A stretch of DNA of 64,000 bases from Coniochaeta sp. PMI_546 (lineage: Eukaryota; Ascomycota; Sordariomycetes; Coniochaetales; Coniochaetaceae). Positions 22,547-33,861 of this stretch are shown here, in pieces. The notes beneath the pieces were generated by a model that saw nothing but the letters and a program-made list of their open reading frames with translations, did not search any database and was not told the origin of the DNA. Location: NCBI GenBank assembly GCA_021432605.1, contig MU271157.1, positions 1 through 64,000 of the forward strand, read 5' to 3'. Numbering within the stretch: position 1 is the stretch's first letter; each line of letters begins with the position of its first letter. The translations under genes were made by a program, and so were the position numbers.

Positions 22547-24984
22547 TCAAATCCCTCCATATTGTGACGGCCATGCCATGGCATCTTTGAAAACCTTCGT
22601 GCTTCTCTTGGTCATACGAGGAGCGTCCGTATCGCCCAGAAACCACTCGTCATCTAGTGGTGGCATCGGAACCCTGTCCTGAAAAGGTGAGGGTACGCCG
22701 GGACTGACAGCCCGAGGAGGTGCGTCGATGATGGTGGGGGCTATCGATGCTTTCTCAGACGGGCTTGGTGTCATGGCGGACGTTTGCTCGGAATCCTTTG
22801 ATACCACCTGATCTTTTAGGGGGCGGTGGACGACGATTCTCTGCCTGCCAAAGCTCTTCAGGTCCTGGAGTCCTGTCTCGAGGATTCCGCGCTTGGCTTC
22901 CAGGCGTGCCCTCTCAAGAGAAGTTTCTGGGGTCTCGCCTGCGAGGCGGGATAGGTCTTCGGCACTCATCAGCACGACGTTGCTCGATTTGAATAGCGTC
23001 GAGAGCTTGCTAATGACGCAGTCTTCAATCGCCAAGACGCTCACGTCATCGATAAACCTGCTCACTGCAACCTGGAATCGAAATGCACTTGTCAATACAA
23101 CCACCTAGCCGTGAAGGGAAAGAAAGATCTTGCCTTGTAGTAGGCCTCCATATAGTCCACCGCCAGCGAGCTTCCAAACCGCTCCATATCGCGCTCAGAT
23201 CCTTTCCCCAACAGTTCCAGGAGCTGGATCGGATTGACGCTTAATTTGTTGTCTGGATGGTCGAAACGATGCTCTCCGAACATATTGCCCACGAGCTTCC
23301 GAAAATCACGTTTGTGCCGGGCCTCTTGGATTCTCTGGACGTTCTCGGTAAGCTGGGCGTTGTACGTGATAGGATGCTGCGTGGCTGATGCGAGCAGCTT
23401 CTTGACTTGAGCGTCAAGTTTAACTCTCAGCCCCTCGATTCCCTGGCGCACAATTTTGAGAACCCCGTCGGCGACTTCACTCGCAGCAACATGCATGATT
23501 ATCATCCGAGTTGTCAGTTCCGCGGCTTCCACGATATTCTCCGCGAGGAGTCCCGCGATCTTTCCCCAGGGCTCGCATTGCTCGAGGAACAGATCGCTCA
23601 CAATGAGCGGATTGAAGAGGCCTGGAAGCTCGCGACCCTTGCGGAACTTAAGGCGGTTCGCAACACCTTCGACATATTTGGACCGAGAGACGCGAGGCGA
23701 GTCACGGACCTCGCCGCCGACCTCGTCTTCAGTTCCAGAATCCACGAGGTACTGAGTCTGACCGCTCAGTAGCATCTCTTCTGCAAAGTCGCGGAGTCGG
23801 TTCTGCACCACGGCCCTCAACCTTGTAGGGTACTGGTCATACTTCTTCCGGCTGCCGAAGAAACGGTCGGTGTATGTGCCCTCAACCGCCTGGGTCACCA
23901 GTGACGTGTAGTCCTCACTCACTCGCAGCATGTAGCTCAGTTGCTGCTGCGGTGTTGCTCGCACCGGGCCGAGTCGATCCAACCTGCTAGTGCAGTCTCG
24001 AATGCCGTCTTCCACGTCCCGTACAAGGCTTGGAAGCTGGGCCAGGATCTGGTCTATTAGTACGTCGCTTAGCCTGACCCTCAAGGCTGCCACGCCACAG
24101 TGCGACGAGTCGATGGAACACCACAAGCCCTGTGAGAAGAATTTGATCTCAATGGCATCGCGTTCGGCCGAAGTAACATTGCGTTCCTCGAAATTTCGGT
24201 TTTTCAAGACGTGCCAACCGAGACGAAGCTCTTCCTCCTGGTTCTGAGCCAGGCGAACAAAGTACCCCTCCGACTCTGAGCCGACGTCCAAGGTGTCGGG
24301 CTTTGTGATGAGACCCATGGTGCGCATCCCTTCTGGATCGGCGCGTTTGGCCATCGAAGTGACTTCCTGCAGGACATACTCGGACTTCGCCGACACTACG
24401 GCGAGGATGATGCTCCGTGGTCGTGCCATGTATCTCTCCACCATGTTGCGGACAATGCCGACGTCGTCGTCAGACTGCTCCTTGTTGCCCGTCCTGAAAA
24501 GGCCTGGGAGGTCTACCATGGTGAGGTGTGGCTGTTGCGGCCCGGTGAGTTCGATGTGGAGGATGTCCTCGTAGAATTCTGCCGCCCGGGGCCCGTCGGC
24601 CATGGCGCGCTTGGCCTCGTCCGTCACGGCGCCCAGTCCCTCCTTGTCGATGCTCGCTTCTGCTTCCCAGCGCTCGAGTCGTTCTTTGTCCTCCCCAATC
24701 CGATTCTCGCCGGGGATGATAGACACCTTGGTCTTCTCCTCGTGGCTCCGGCGAAGGACCAGCTCCGTGGCGAACCGGGTGCAGAGGCCGTCCTTGGTGG
24801 GGAACTGCATGCCGGAGATGGCCTCGAGGACGGAGCTCTTCCCCGCTGCCTGATCGCCGCAGACGATAATTTCGGGCAGGCCGACATAGTGGCTGACACC
24901 CTGCGAGCGGAGCTTGTCGATTATATCAAGGAGGTCCCGGTGGTATCCCGCAGCCATGCTTGTCTTGGCCATCGTTGTCTCCAT
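22547..24984 (-). CDS. Dynamin-family (Mx-like) large GTPase, 791 aa
   Basis: Exon 1 24984-23134 (617 codons) and exon 2 23071-22547 are joined by a 62-bp intron with a GC donor (AAG|gcaaga) and a cag acceptor, phase 0. The GTPase motifs are all present: G1 GDQAAGKS (residues 43-50), G3 DLPG (158-161), G4 TKPD (227-230). A dynamin middle domain follows, and the GTPase effector domain begins at the join (YYKVAVSRFIDDVSVLAIED). The C-terminal 80 residues are Pro- and Ser-rich. No PH or proline-rich-SH3 arrangement of classical dynamin is seen, so it falls with fungal Mx/DRP-like proteins that hydrolyse GTP to reshape membranes or assemble as rings. The start METTMAKTSM is the first Met in frame. 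Confidence 0.9.
23072..23133 (-). other. GC-AG intron in the dynamin gene
   Basis: The minus-strand sequence reads AAG|gcaaga at the donor and ttccag|GTT at the acceptor, with a ttgac-like branch site shortly upstream. Only this GC donor keeps the GED in phase. A GT donor that does so was not found. Confidence 0.7.
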
Positions 24985-25508
24985 TTGTGACTGTGGGGTG
25001 ACGACTTGAAGACGAGAGATGGGTTTCGCAGAACGACCGGAACTGATGCGGCTTTAATAGTTTCGGGGGCGGATGAGGAAGGGGATGGAGAGGAATCCAA
25101 CCCCGCCTGGCATGGCACCAGCCATGATGTTGTGGAAGGCCTCCCGCAGGGTTGGGCACCGAGGCATTGCAGCATCTCTGCACTTTTGTCAGCCCCAAAA
25201 TGCACCAACTGTGTGAATGAGGTCTAGATCTGCCGGTTGCAGCCTCGGTGAAGAGATTGGCAGCGGCCGCTAGCCATCAGTTGGTTGTTCGTGCGCCGTT
25301 GCCACATCGTCTCGGCTTCTCGACAGATTATTGGTGGACACGCACTTGCAGTTTGCAATGGGTTATGCAGAGCTTAGAGTATCGAATCTCCAGCTTAGAA
25401 AGATTTATATGGATATGTACTTCTGACATACTACCCCGATGCTGGTAACTTTGAATAAAAGAAACCTCGGTCCCAACAAACGTCCAGCCTACAATCTGCA
25501 CTCGCGAT
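24985..25508. other. Intergenic, no gene recognised
   Basis: Lies upstream of the dynamin gene and downstream of the deaminase gene (both minus strand). It probably holds the dynamin promoter and the deaminase terminator. No motif was clear enough to list. Confidence 0.3.
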
Positions 25509-27011
25509 TCACATCGAATTCTCTAACAAGCTGTCGTTTTCGAGGGCAAATTGTACTGTGGCCGATACTGGTCCCGTCTGCACGGTTGCTGTTGTCGTCA
25601 AGGACGGGCCGGCGGTCGAATCTTGATTCCTTGGCCGCCGGGGAGCAGTAAGCGCTGTCTTGAGCTCCAGTTTTGTCAATTGTTCAATTCTTTTGCTGAG
25701 TTTAAGAAATGGCGGGTTTTTGAATTGTCTAGGAACAGGGAAGTATGGTGGCGGCATCCACGACGGGTAGATCTTCTGGTGACAAGCCGAAACCTGGAGC
25801 CTAAGCGGATGCTGGAGCAGGTACTCGTGGCAGAGAAAGCAGGCCTTCTTGCTCGTCCCGATGAACCGCAGAAGGGGAGCCAATTCGGGATTGCCCTCGT
25901 AAAACACCACGAGTTGCATTTCGGCGTGGAGTGTGAGATGCAAGCCGCATACCCTACGCAGTGTCGCTTCAACATCCTGCGTGCCCAAGTGCTTTTCCAG
26001 CAGCTGCATCGTCATCCCTGCCTCTTTCCCGACAAGGTCCTGGATAGCTGCGGAAAGTGCAGCCTTGTGGCCAGAGAGAGACAACGAGCGCCAACTGGGA
26101 GCCTCGACTTCGACCTCTCGGATTTGGATATCGGCGAAGACTTCGGGCTGCATCACTGCAAGCTTGACCATGGACTTGATGGTAGAGCGGTAGCGAGCGA
26201 TCTTGTACAGGCTGTCCAGCCAGGGCGACTTCTGCGCAGCATCGTGTCCGAGCAAATCCTGTAACTGCTCAGAGTAGAGCCATCTTGCTTGCGACGCCCA
26301 GCTGATGAGCACGGCCAAATCCGTGGGATTCCAGGCCCGGGGAGATGCGGCAGTCGTGAAAGGGCAACTGTGCAGCCAAGGTCCGAGCCCAGGCTTGGCC
26401 AATATCTCTGACCTAATCTGACCGGCAAGAAACTTAGAGTGCGTTTCTCGTAGAAAACTCCAAATCCCGTGCTTCTTCCCGTGCTTCTCAATCTTCTCGG
26501 CAATAGACAAGATCCGACCTCTGTCCAGTTCCACGACCAGGTAGAGAATCTCGGCCTCGGCTTGCGCCGACGACTTTTCTGCGTGGGCAACCCGCTACGT
26601 GAGCAACCTCAACAGGACTCCGGGGTAAAGAACCTACGTACCCTTTCTGGCAACTACTCGAAGTACTCGCAACACTCTTTCAAGGCCACTCAGGTCCTTG
26701 GACGTGAAGCCGCGGTTGCGGGCCACGCGCAGGATGGCTTCAGATTGGACATGCTGTTCCAGGCAAACCGCCGAGGCTGTCTCCGCGCCCGAGCTCGACG
26801 TTGAACAGATGAGAGCGAATGAGTCGAGGAACTTTTGCTTGAGCTGCTGCCCGCCAAAAATGTCGCCGTCGCGGTTCTCGTCGAGTAGGTTTCTCGTCGG
26901 CTCCCCTCGCACAGGGTCGATCAAGCTCAGCAAGGCCGAGTGCAGTACGAAACGCTGGACATCCGCTTTGCCAATTTGATTCAGTTTTGCCATCTTTGCG
27001 GATGCGGCCAT
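25509..27011 (-). CDS. OTT_1508-like deaminase family protein, 479 aa
   Basis: Exon 1 27011-26642 and exon 2 26578-25509; intron 26641-26579 (G|gtacgt to gcag|AA, phase 1). The first Met in good context is at 27011 (MAASAKMAKLNQIG). The N-terminal 200 residues are helical with no known domain. The C-terminal part has the deaminase zinc motif HAEMQ (His about residue 341) and SKKACFLC (the two Cys about 370 and 373), spaced as in the fungal OTT_1508 deaminase family. That family was predicted from comparative analysis to be derived from bacterial deaminase effectors and to act on nucleic acids; no substrate is known. All zinc ligands and the Glu are present, so it looks active. A divergent zinc-finger gene starts 407 bp away. 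Confidence 0.8.
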
Positions 27012-27417
27012 CGTCACCGATATGATAGGAGTACGTTTTGCCGCGCACTGAGGTGTGAGAGGATTCCAATCAAAGGGAAGGCTCGAGGCGGGGAAGGACG
27101 ATGAACTCCTGGCTCCGAATTGCGTCGGGTGGCCGTACACATGTGATTGGGCCACGCCGCGATGTAAGGCGCACAATTGCCACGTATCTATCGCATGCAC
27201 CATGCCACACAAATCGTGCACTGACAAGCTCCAACGGGCGTTCCCAAGTGATGTTTCTGGCAGTTTCTCCAGGCTCCAGCCTGGCCCCCCAATTCCGTAG
27301 CCCTGCCTCGCGACATATTTGAAGCCTGATCCTCCCTGATCATGCTGCGTTCTCTATCCTCATCTGCAGCAATCTCTTTCAAAGACGTAGCGAGAAACCT
27401 CCAGCTGCCGTGTGGCT

Positions 27418-28156
27418 ATGGCCTCTTTAAGCCCGGCCTATGCTTACGACAACGAATCTGAGCTCACCTCCGCCGAGATCATTTTCTCTGAAGACTGGGC
27501 CGCTTCTTATTCAGAACCTGTCATGTCTGATCTGGCCTCCTCAATGGACGCACCTACAATCGATCCGGCAATGCTGACCCTGGGATATGCATCGAGCGAC
27601 ACTTCGGCCTACGATCCGCCCATGGCCCCACCTTGAGGTGCTGGCATATTGTCACCGCCCCTCTCAGGCACCCCTGACGCCAGCGAGACGGCGGAACATA
27701 CGGTGTGTGATCGTGTCGAACGTGGAAATGCGGTAGATGCGGCGAGCCCTGGCTCCTCGGTCCCTCTTTCGGTCGGAAACAGATCCAAAGCTCGCGTACG
27801 GTGCACGTGGAAGGACTGTGACCATAGAGAACCCGACGCCAATGAGATGAGGTGAGTGGTGCATTCTCACCCGCCCAGCTTCCCCCATGTTTCTCAGCTC
27901 TTGTCTCAGGAAACATGCCGCCACCCACCGACGCTGTCCCAAAGAGGACTGCGGCTGGGCTGAAGCTCAGGATCGGAAGGAGAAGATACGTCACGTCTGG
28001 TCCAGCCACAAAGAATGGGCCAAGAGCACCGGGTACCCTCCTATGAGTGCCGAGTGTAATAAGTGCCTTGCCGTCTTCGCGCGCGAAGAGGGAATGAGGC
28101 GCCACAAGAGGGAGGTGCACGGGGGCGTCAGACGTGTCAGGAAGTCGGGAGGCTGA
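27418..28156 (+). pseudogene. C2H2-type zinc-finger protein with an in-frame stop
   Basis: Exon 1 27418-27851 and exon 2 27910-28156; intron 27852-27909 (AG|gtgagt to ctcag|G, phase 2). The first 72 residues are acidic and Ser/Ala-rich (MASLSPAYAYDNESE). A TGA at 27634-27636 interrupts the frame, which then continues in phase to the finger region. The fingers read RCTWKDCDHREP.. KHAATH across the splice, RRCPKEDCGW.. HVWSSH, then AECNKCLAVF.. RHKREVH. Because the finger part shows such regular Cys/His spacing over the intron, the stop probably inactivated a once complete gene. It could be a short product plus a separate downstream start, a sequencing error, or stop read-through. Likely nucleic-acid binding. 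Confidence 0.6.
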
Positions 28157-28359
28157 TTGAGTCAAGGCAGGGACTGAAGTGACTGAGCTGTTTGGTGATG
28201 CTCTATGGACGGCAGTGGTATTGCATCTTGCCGGACAAGAGCAGCGGCGAAGTATTGCATTGATGTTCGGGATGAGCGAACCAAGAGTGCAACAGTCCGC
28301 CTCTGCGTGGTGGACGCCGATCGTGTAGTTATTCCCAGTATGTATCCTCAATACCGAAA

Positions 28360-28640
28360 CGCGGGATGCTGTCCGACACTACTTCCAGGAGCAGGGTCCT
28401 TACCGCTGGATCCTCGATAGAACTGACCGGAACACGGCGCCATGAGAACAGCGGCCGCTCTGGATCAAGGGCGACCCCAGCAAGTAGTCTTTCAGAATGC
28501 CGCCCTTGTCGTGTCGCGGATCGGTGAGTCGCAGGTCTGTGAGGCATCGGTTGTTTGTCCAGTAGAGGCGTATTCGATATCCTGTCTTGGAATCTGTCAG
28601 TAGGCTTCGTGCTGGAATGGATGTGACTGTTACCAAGATA
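28360..28640 (+). pseudogene. Scrap of a NACHT NLR gene (P-loop region)
   Basis: The + strand reads YRWILDRTD and then, after a stop, LWIKGDPSK, the same signature as in the HET-NACHT gene at 15590-15690 (QWVLDHADF ... LWIKGDAGKGKT). The glycine-lysine loop is incomplete and the frame breaks on both sides, so this is a small decayed piece of a second NLR. Confidence 0.5.
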
Positions 28641-29019
28641 GGTATCCCGGACCACGATGCGAGCATGGTCGCCCAGAAAACGAGTAGTCCTTCCGCTGCA
28701 CACGGAGGGTGCGCTGCGACGGCCGCGGCTCTGCTCTGCCGTAGGGGACATGGTCGAGTGGTTGCTGCCTGCCAATCAATGTCCAATCAATCCAGTGCAG
28801 GCTGCATCAACACGAGACTGTCTGGATAACAAGGACGGAAAGTCATTCCGACGGATGTCGGGCGCACCATCGATACACCAACGAGCTACCGGCAGATACC
28901 GACCTTGCAACAAATTGAACAGATTCCCTAGTGACAGACATATTTCTGCCTTCTTTCAAATTATTTCGGGCTTGAAGTGCAAAACGTCTAGACCGCTGTG
29001 GAGCTCTCCATACTTGACC

Positions 29020-29310
29020 ATGTCCCATCTCACTTACGTCCGGTTAACGCGATACTTCCCTCCAGGCGTCAAAGGCATAATTGCGACTGGAGGTAGCTGC
29101 TGGATCGGCGAGGTGGATGACTCGACAGTGTTGAACTACCCCCATGAACGTGAGGACGAAGCTGAAGCTAAGCGCCTGCACACGGAACACAAGATCCTCT
29201 CGCTGCTTGGCCAACATCCTCGAATTAGAGTTAACCCTAACCCTAAGCGCAGCAGGTTCAGCCGCGCGACGGCCTTCCTGTGGCTCAGTTGTCTGGACTC
29301 GTCGTTATAG
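29020..29310 (+). pseudogene. Truncated protein-kinase-like gene (N-lobe only)
   Basis: An open frame with a Met at 29020 (MSHLTYVRLTRYFPPGVKG) continues to GSCWIGEVDDSTVLNYPHER and EHKILSLLGQHPRI, the N-lobe pattern of a fungal protein-kinase-like family. After about 29235 the sequence loses any resemblance, passing through a short AACCCTAACCCTAA stretch, and no catalytic loop or DFG is present. It is a 5' fragment, not an active kinase. The glycine-rich loop is poor. Confidence 0.5.
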
Positions 29311-29484
29311 CTTTGTAGGCGACGCAAGCGCCCTGTTCGACTATAATGAGGAGCAACAGTCTTGAACAAGGCGTTCTAATACCCATCTGGCAGATGGTTC
29401 TTGATGATTTGTGGTGGCTTGACCGTCTGTGGTGGTTTGCATGTCTGTGGTGGTTTATGGTAACTTTCGACGTGTGGCCTGTGG

Positions 29485-29990
29485 TTGGCTGTAGACTCCC
29501 CGGCTTTGATTGAGAGAGACTCGCAGCATGGTTGGACAGAAGCCTTTCCGGTCACGGTATGCCACCAGTCAGCTACCGTATTCAATGCTCTGTTTGGAGG
29601 ATTTCAACAGACGTTGGTCAGCATGGCAACGTGCGAAGCTGGCCAGTTGGCGGGGAGCCAATTCCGGCCAAGGCGATGGAAGCCCCTTGCTAGCCATGCC
29701 GAAGGGCAGAGCCGTTTCCGGCCCGGAAAAATGCTGGATCCAAACACAGCGAAGTCATTTCTGGCTTTGGCAAAGCACGCTCGTTGAACGACGCCTCCAT
29801 CCGGGAACTGAAGCTTCTTGCGCAACACGCGACTTGCTCACTCCCGCAAGATAAGGTCTACGGAGTACTTGGACTGTTTCCATCGTCCGTGTCATCCGCC
29901 GTGACGATCGGCTACAGCCGAGAGTCTGCTGATGTTACTGCGGAGTTTTCCTCTGCGGTTCCGGGATGGGCGTATCAACCTTCAGCTTGA
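29485..29990 (+). pseudogene. Remnant of a HET-domain gene
   Basis: The frame ending at 29990 contains SLPQDKVYGVLGLFPSSVSS and IGYSRESADVTAEFSS, the typical end of a HET domain (DPRDKVYGLLGL type). The preceding 300 bp fit the same kind of protein in other frames (for example FWLWQSTLVE). The first two thirds of a HET domain are missing and frames change, so it is a fragment. Confidence 0.5.
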
Positions 29991-30186
29991 TTCTAGGAAG
30001 AAGACTAAGACACCACTGGGGCATCTCGGCTTGGTTTAGCAAGGGAATATGAACGCGGCTAGTCGAGGACATAACCTGAGCTACTTCTTTCTATCTCCTA
30101 AATCAGATCTTTGAAGCAACACCCCAACAGCCATAGTTGTCGTGCATCAGTGCGACCGCTCGGGACGATCGAGGCGGCCGGAGGAC

Positions 30187-30864
30187 TCACTTCTGGCCGA
30201 CAAATGTGACGTAAAGGGGTGACAATCTTCTCACCAATAGTACGCGTGAAGGGCAGGATCCTTCTCTGGTTGTCCATCTTCCTTCGGTCCACGCGCTCAC
30301 TTTTCGTCTGGTACATCGAAAGTGACGCACATGCGAGAAGACGCTCACCACCTCAGTCTCAGCCGAGCTGTTGGACTTGGCAGACTTCTGAGACTCGTTT
30401 GAATCCGAGGGCACGCGTCTGCCTGTGGCCTGGTCAAGTGGCGCGGGCGGTTGGCAACGCGGACTGCCATCACGAGATTGCTGGTGTGCAAGAAGGTCCT
30501 GCACGGCCTTAAACGCAGCCATGGCTACGCCCAGGATGCGACATAGACCTGTTGGAAGTCGTCCTTGTTTGCCTCGTACCGGGCGATAGTGCTGGGGCAA
30601 GTCCATCACTTGCCGACAGAGATAGCGATAGCAACCTGGTTGTTCACACGGTCGAGGAGGGCTTTCGCTTGGACGGTGCGTATCTTGCGGGGGCGCGTGC
30701 TTGTCAAAACGAGCCATACTCGTCCTCCCGGAGCTCGCGCACGGTTTCCCATCTTGTCCGGCAACGCAGTGGCTGTGGCCGAGGTTCCAGTCCCTCCACG
30801 TCGGGAGAGTTGGACTGGTCCGGCTGGCTATACAGTGAACGGGGGCTGTGCATTTTCTGGCCAT
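30187..30864 (-). pseudogene. Decayed gene of a fungal family of unknown function
   Basis: Minus-strand frames contain RKIRTVQAKALLDRVNNQVA followed in a neighbouring frame by AFKAVQDLLAHQQS, and later CVTFDVPDEK and DPALHAYYW. These look like pieces of one helical and then beta-rich protein split by frame changes. The longest single frame is 225 codons (30864-30187) but passes through several of the pieces out of phase. I do not know the family's role. Confidence 0.35.
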
Positions 30865-32234
30865 CGAGATCGCTCGTCAGCTAGGCAAGGTATGGGAAAA
30901 AGCTGTTGGGTCTTACCTGGTCACCTTCCAAGTGCGCCTGGCGCGAGGGGCTGGCGAGCGCATGAGTTTAAGTGAACCACGACAGCCGTTACACGATATA
31001 CTCTTTGGTCCTCTTCCTCCTTTCCCCGCAGTGACTCTTTGCGAATCTTCATCCGCTGCCATCCATTACTTTGGCGCTGCGGGATGGTGGGAGACGGGAG
31101 GACCCAGGATTGTGCTGTATTGCCATCTTACTCCATGCGTTGACCTCTACGTAACGTTATATCGTGACATATTTCTCTTGCCCGAGGTCTCGTTGCAGAT
31201 GGACGGGGTAACAAGAGTGGAGTAGACGCGTGCTCTGGAGCCTTCGGCAAAATAAAGAGGCGTTAAGGCATTTCCGCGTGGGTTCCGCTCCCATGAGCAG
31301 ATGTGAAGCTGGCGTTGCTTTTCTTTCGCAAAACAACACAGCGCCGCTAAATGATGCCATCACAGTCATCAGAGCACTATGGGTGCCGAACACGCAATGC
31401 GGGTGTCGCTGTGTGGCCTGCCTGTTCTTGGCTGGCCGGCTGTCGACACGTACCAGGCCATATGGTCCCAGAACCTGGCGAGGGGCCACGAGCCAGGAAC
31501 CAGGCCGACAGACGTGATGTAGAACGCGTTACATACTTGCGGCGTGCTAACGCGACGAGAGTTGTCGGGCCAGTAGGCAGACAGGATGACGGGCGTGTGC
31601 GAATCCGAGCGCGTTGCGGCAATTTTGCTATTGGCTGACAAACAAGTTTTGCGAAATGAAAGGGAGAGCTCGAAATGCTCGAGGCGATGCGACGGGTTGC
31701 CTACGAAGGTATCGCTCGAGAACTGTGGACAAGATGTTGTGGAGGAGAGGTACTCCGAGGGCCAGGTTGCGGGACCAAATTCCAAGGGTCACCGTGAGCC
31801 GGGGTCCGGGCGCCGACCCTGCACGTGACAAGATTTGGAGCAATCAGAAAACGGCATGTTCGACAGCAACACATAGCTTTCAGCCCATGTGGCCTGTATG
31901 TTGCGCTAGCCGGGATCCCAGGTTCTAGAAAAGGGATGATCCGATAGGGCAGTTGAGTTTTGGCTTCAGAACATCTGTAATGCCATACTGTGAGTAAGTG
32001 AGGGAATCTTACTCCATCTTTACCTCCACATGGCTTGCTTGGCTTTTGCTTGTACTATGGGGTACTGTCGCTGGTGGGATTCCATGTTGAGGTTCACAGT
32101 AAGATGCTGACTCCGAGTCGGAGTTATCGCTGTTATATCTTTGCCCTTTCGCTTTATTAATTGAGAGATGCTTTAACTCAAGCCAGTTGCTGCTATCTGG
32201 TTGGTACAGTGTCACATACAAGCCACCAGCAATC
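30865..32234. other. Gene-poor stretch
   Basis: About 1.4 kb with many short overlapping frames and none that I can support. It separates the remnant-rich left part from the intact genes on the right. Confidence 0.35.
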
Positions 32235-32954
32235 ATGGCCCAAGACTTGCCACCCAGCAGCGCTGGTCTGGACGACGAGAACCACGAGGCAAGAGCCCAG
32301 CTGCAGGATGCCGCCGAAGCAACCGCGGTGATAGCAGAATCCGGCGCTGCAGACAGCCAGGCCGACTCGTCTCCGCAGAAAGCCTTCACCATAGGCTTCC
32401 CCCCGCAAGAAGCAGCAGCCCAAGATGACGAGCTGGTCACGTACATCACCGAGCTGGTCAACCGCGTCTACTTCGAGTCGGAATCCTCCTTCTGGACCCC
32501 GGGTTTCGGACGCACAAACCCGGGCGAGATACGAGACTACCTACGGTGTGGCGCCCTCGCACTGGCCTGGCGCGGGGAGGACGCTTCGTTCGAGCAGCAC
32601 GGGGATCTGAGCAAGGACCTCTTGGGATGCGTCAACGTCAAGATGTTCCCGGACGAGGAGACGGGGGAGCTGGGGATGCTCGCGTGCGACCCGGTGTCTC
32701 GGGGCATCGGAGTCGGGCGGGAGTTGGTCCGGTTCGCAGAGGAGGAGGCCAGGCGGCGCGGGGCCAGGCACATGCGGTTGGAGCTGCTACAGGGGCACGG
32801 GTGGAGGCACGAGTTCAAGGACAGGCTGGAGGGCTGGTATGGACGGAACGGGTACCAGTTGGACCGGGTCGAGGACGTGGGGAAGAACTGGCCGTTCCTG
32901 GTGCCGCTGCTTGCTAAGCCGACGGTGATGAAGGTCTTTGTCAAGGAGCTGTGA
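32235..32954 (+). CDS. GNAT-family N-acetyltransferase, 239 aa
   Basis: Single exon; the ATG at 32235 (MAQDLPPSSAGLDDENHEAR) is chosen because the upstream in-frame codons are unremarkable. The first 80 residues are acidic and Ala-rich. The catalytic domain carries the acetyl-CoA pocket signature with GCVNVKM, ELGMLACDPVSRGIGVGREL (the RGxGVG loop) and a C-terminal LEGWYGRNGYQL, all typical of GNAT proteins. It transfers an acetyl group from acetyl-CoA to an amine; the substrate cannot be told. It is GC-rich with strong coding bias and looks intact. Confidence 0.85.
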   Translation: MAQDLPPSSAGLDDENHEARAQLQDAAEATAVIAESGAADSQADSSPQKAFTIGFPPQEAAAQDDELVTYITELVNRVYFESESSFWTPGFGRTNPGEIRDYLRCGALALAWRGEDASFEQHGDLSKDLLGCVNVKMFPDEETGELGMLACDPVSRGIGVGRELVRFAEEEARRRGARHMRLELLQGHGWRHEFKDRLEGWYGRNGYQLDRVEDVGKNWPFLVPLLAKPTVMKVFVKEL

Positions 32955-33861
32955 TGGGAATCCCTTTGCGCGTCTGATGGAAGATGATTGCGTGATTACG
33001 ACATCGACATCGCTCCCTGTTCGAGTCTAGTGTTACTGCATACTGCATAGCACCCGTCTGTGGTGCTCATCCATAGCTCCCCGTCCATTGCGATGATCGT
33101 GGAAAAGTTCTACGCGCTTCTGTGGGCCGTTCTCGATGCGCGTTATCGACCGCGGGGGCGGTTTGGAGGGGCGGTTTGGAGGGGTCGAGGATCGAGGAGG
33201 GATCGAGGGGTCGATGATACTTTTAGCAAGGTACATACCTTACACTAATGACAGAAGGACGAATCAACTAACAAGACCAACAATAATCCTGAAAAAAGGA
33301 AGAAAGAAAAAAAGAAAAAAAGAGACCAAATATGTCGAGAAAGTCAACATCAATCAGAGCACGACTGACCACGAATGGACAAGAATAATATTCTAATGTT
33401 CCAGACAGTATCGTACCTGTCGTGGAGACTCGAAACCCACATGGGGGACTTACCCGCCCTGACGATCTCGCCGCCGCTCAGCAACTTTTTTCTTTATTCC
33501 CATGACAGGCCAGGAGTCAGGATGGATGCCGTGTTACCGTTCCTGCAAATGCCGGGCCCCATATTGGATGGTGTTGACATGGAAGACCGGATGAAATGCC
33601 TCGTCCTAATAAGAGGTACTGACGTAGTGTATGTATGTAGTAGGTAGGTATGTATAGCTGTGCCTGGTATTTACCTTAAACATATACGCAGAACTTCTTC
33701 ACTTTTCTTCATCCTTATTTACTCTTCCGTACCTCAAGTCTTCTACATACCAACCCAGTGATCTCTTGATACCCGTGTCTGTGATCCGAGTCTGAAACCT
33801 GAATACCATTCTCACACCAACGTCGACAATACCAACCCGTCTATAATCATCTCCATCCACA
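32955..33861. other. Intergenic, low-complexity runs
   Basis: No gene seen. It contains GC-rich runs of a ggcggtttggagggg unit (about 33157-33185) and a purine tract of A and G (about 33296-33325). The right part is presumably the promoter of the dienelactone hydrolase gene. Confidence 0.4.

Noticed and set aside
29228-29245. Interstitial telomere as evidence of a chromosome end
   Set aside because: Only two full units are present; too short to call a telomere on its own.
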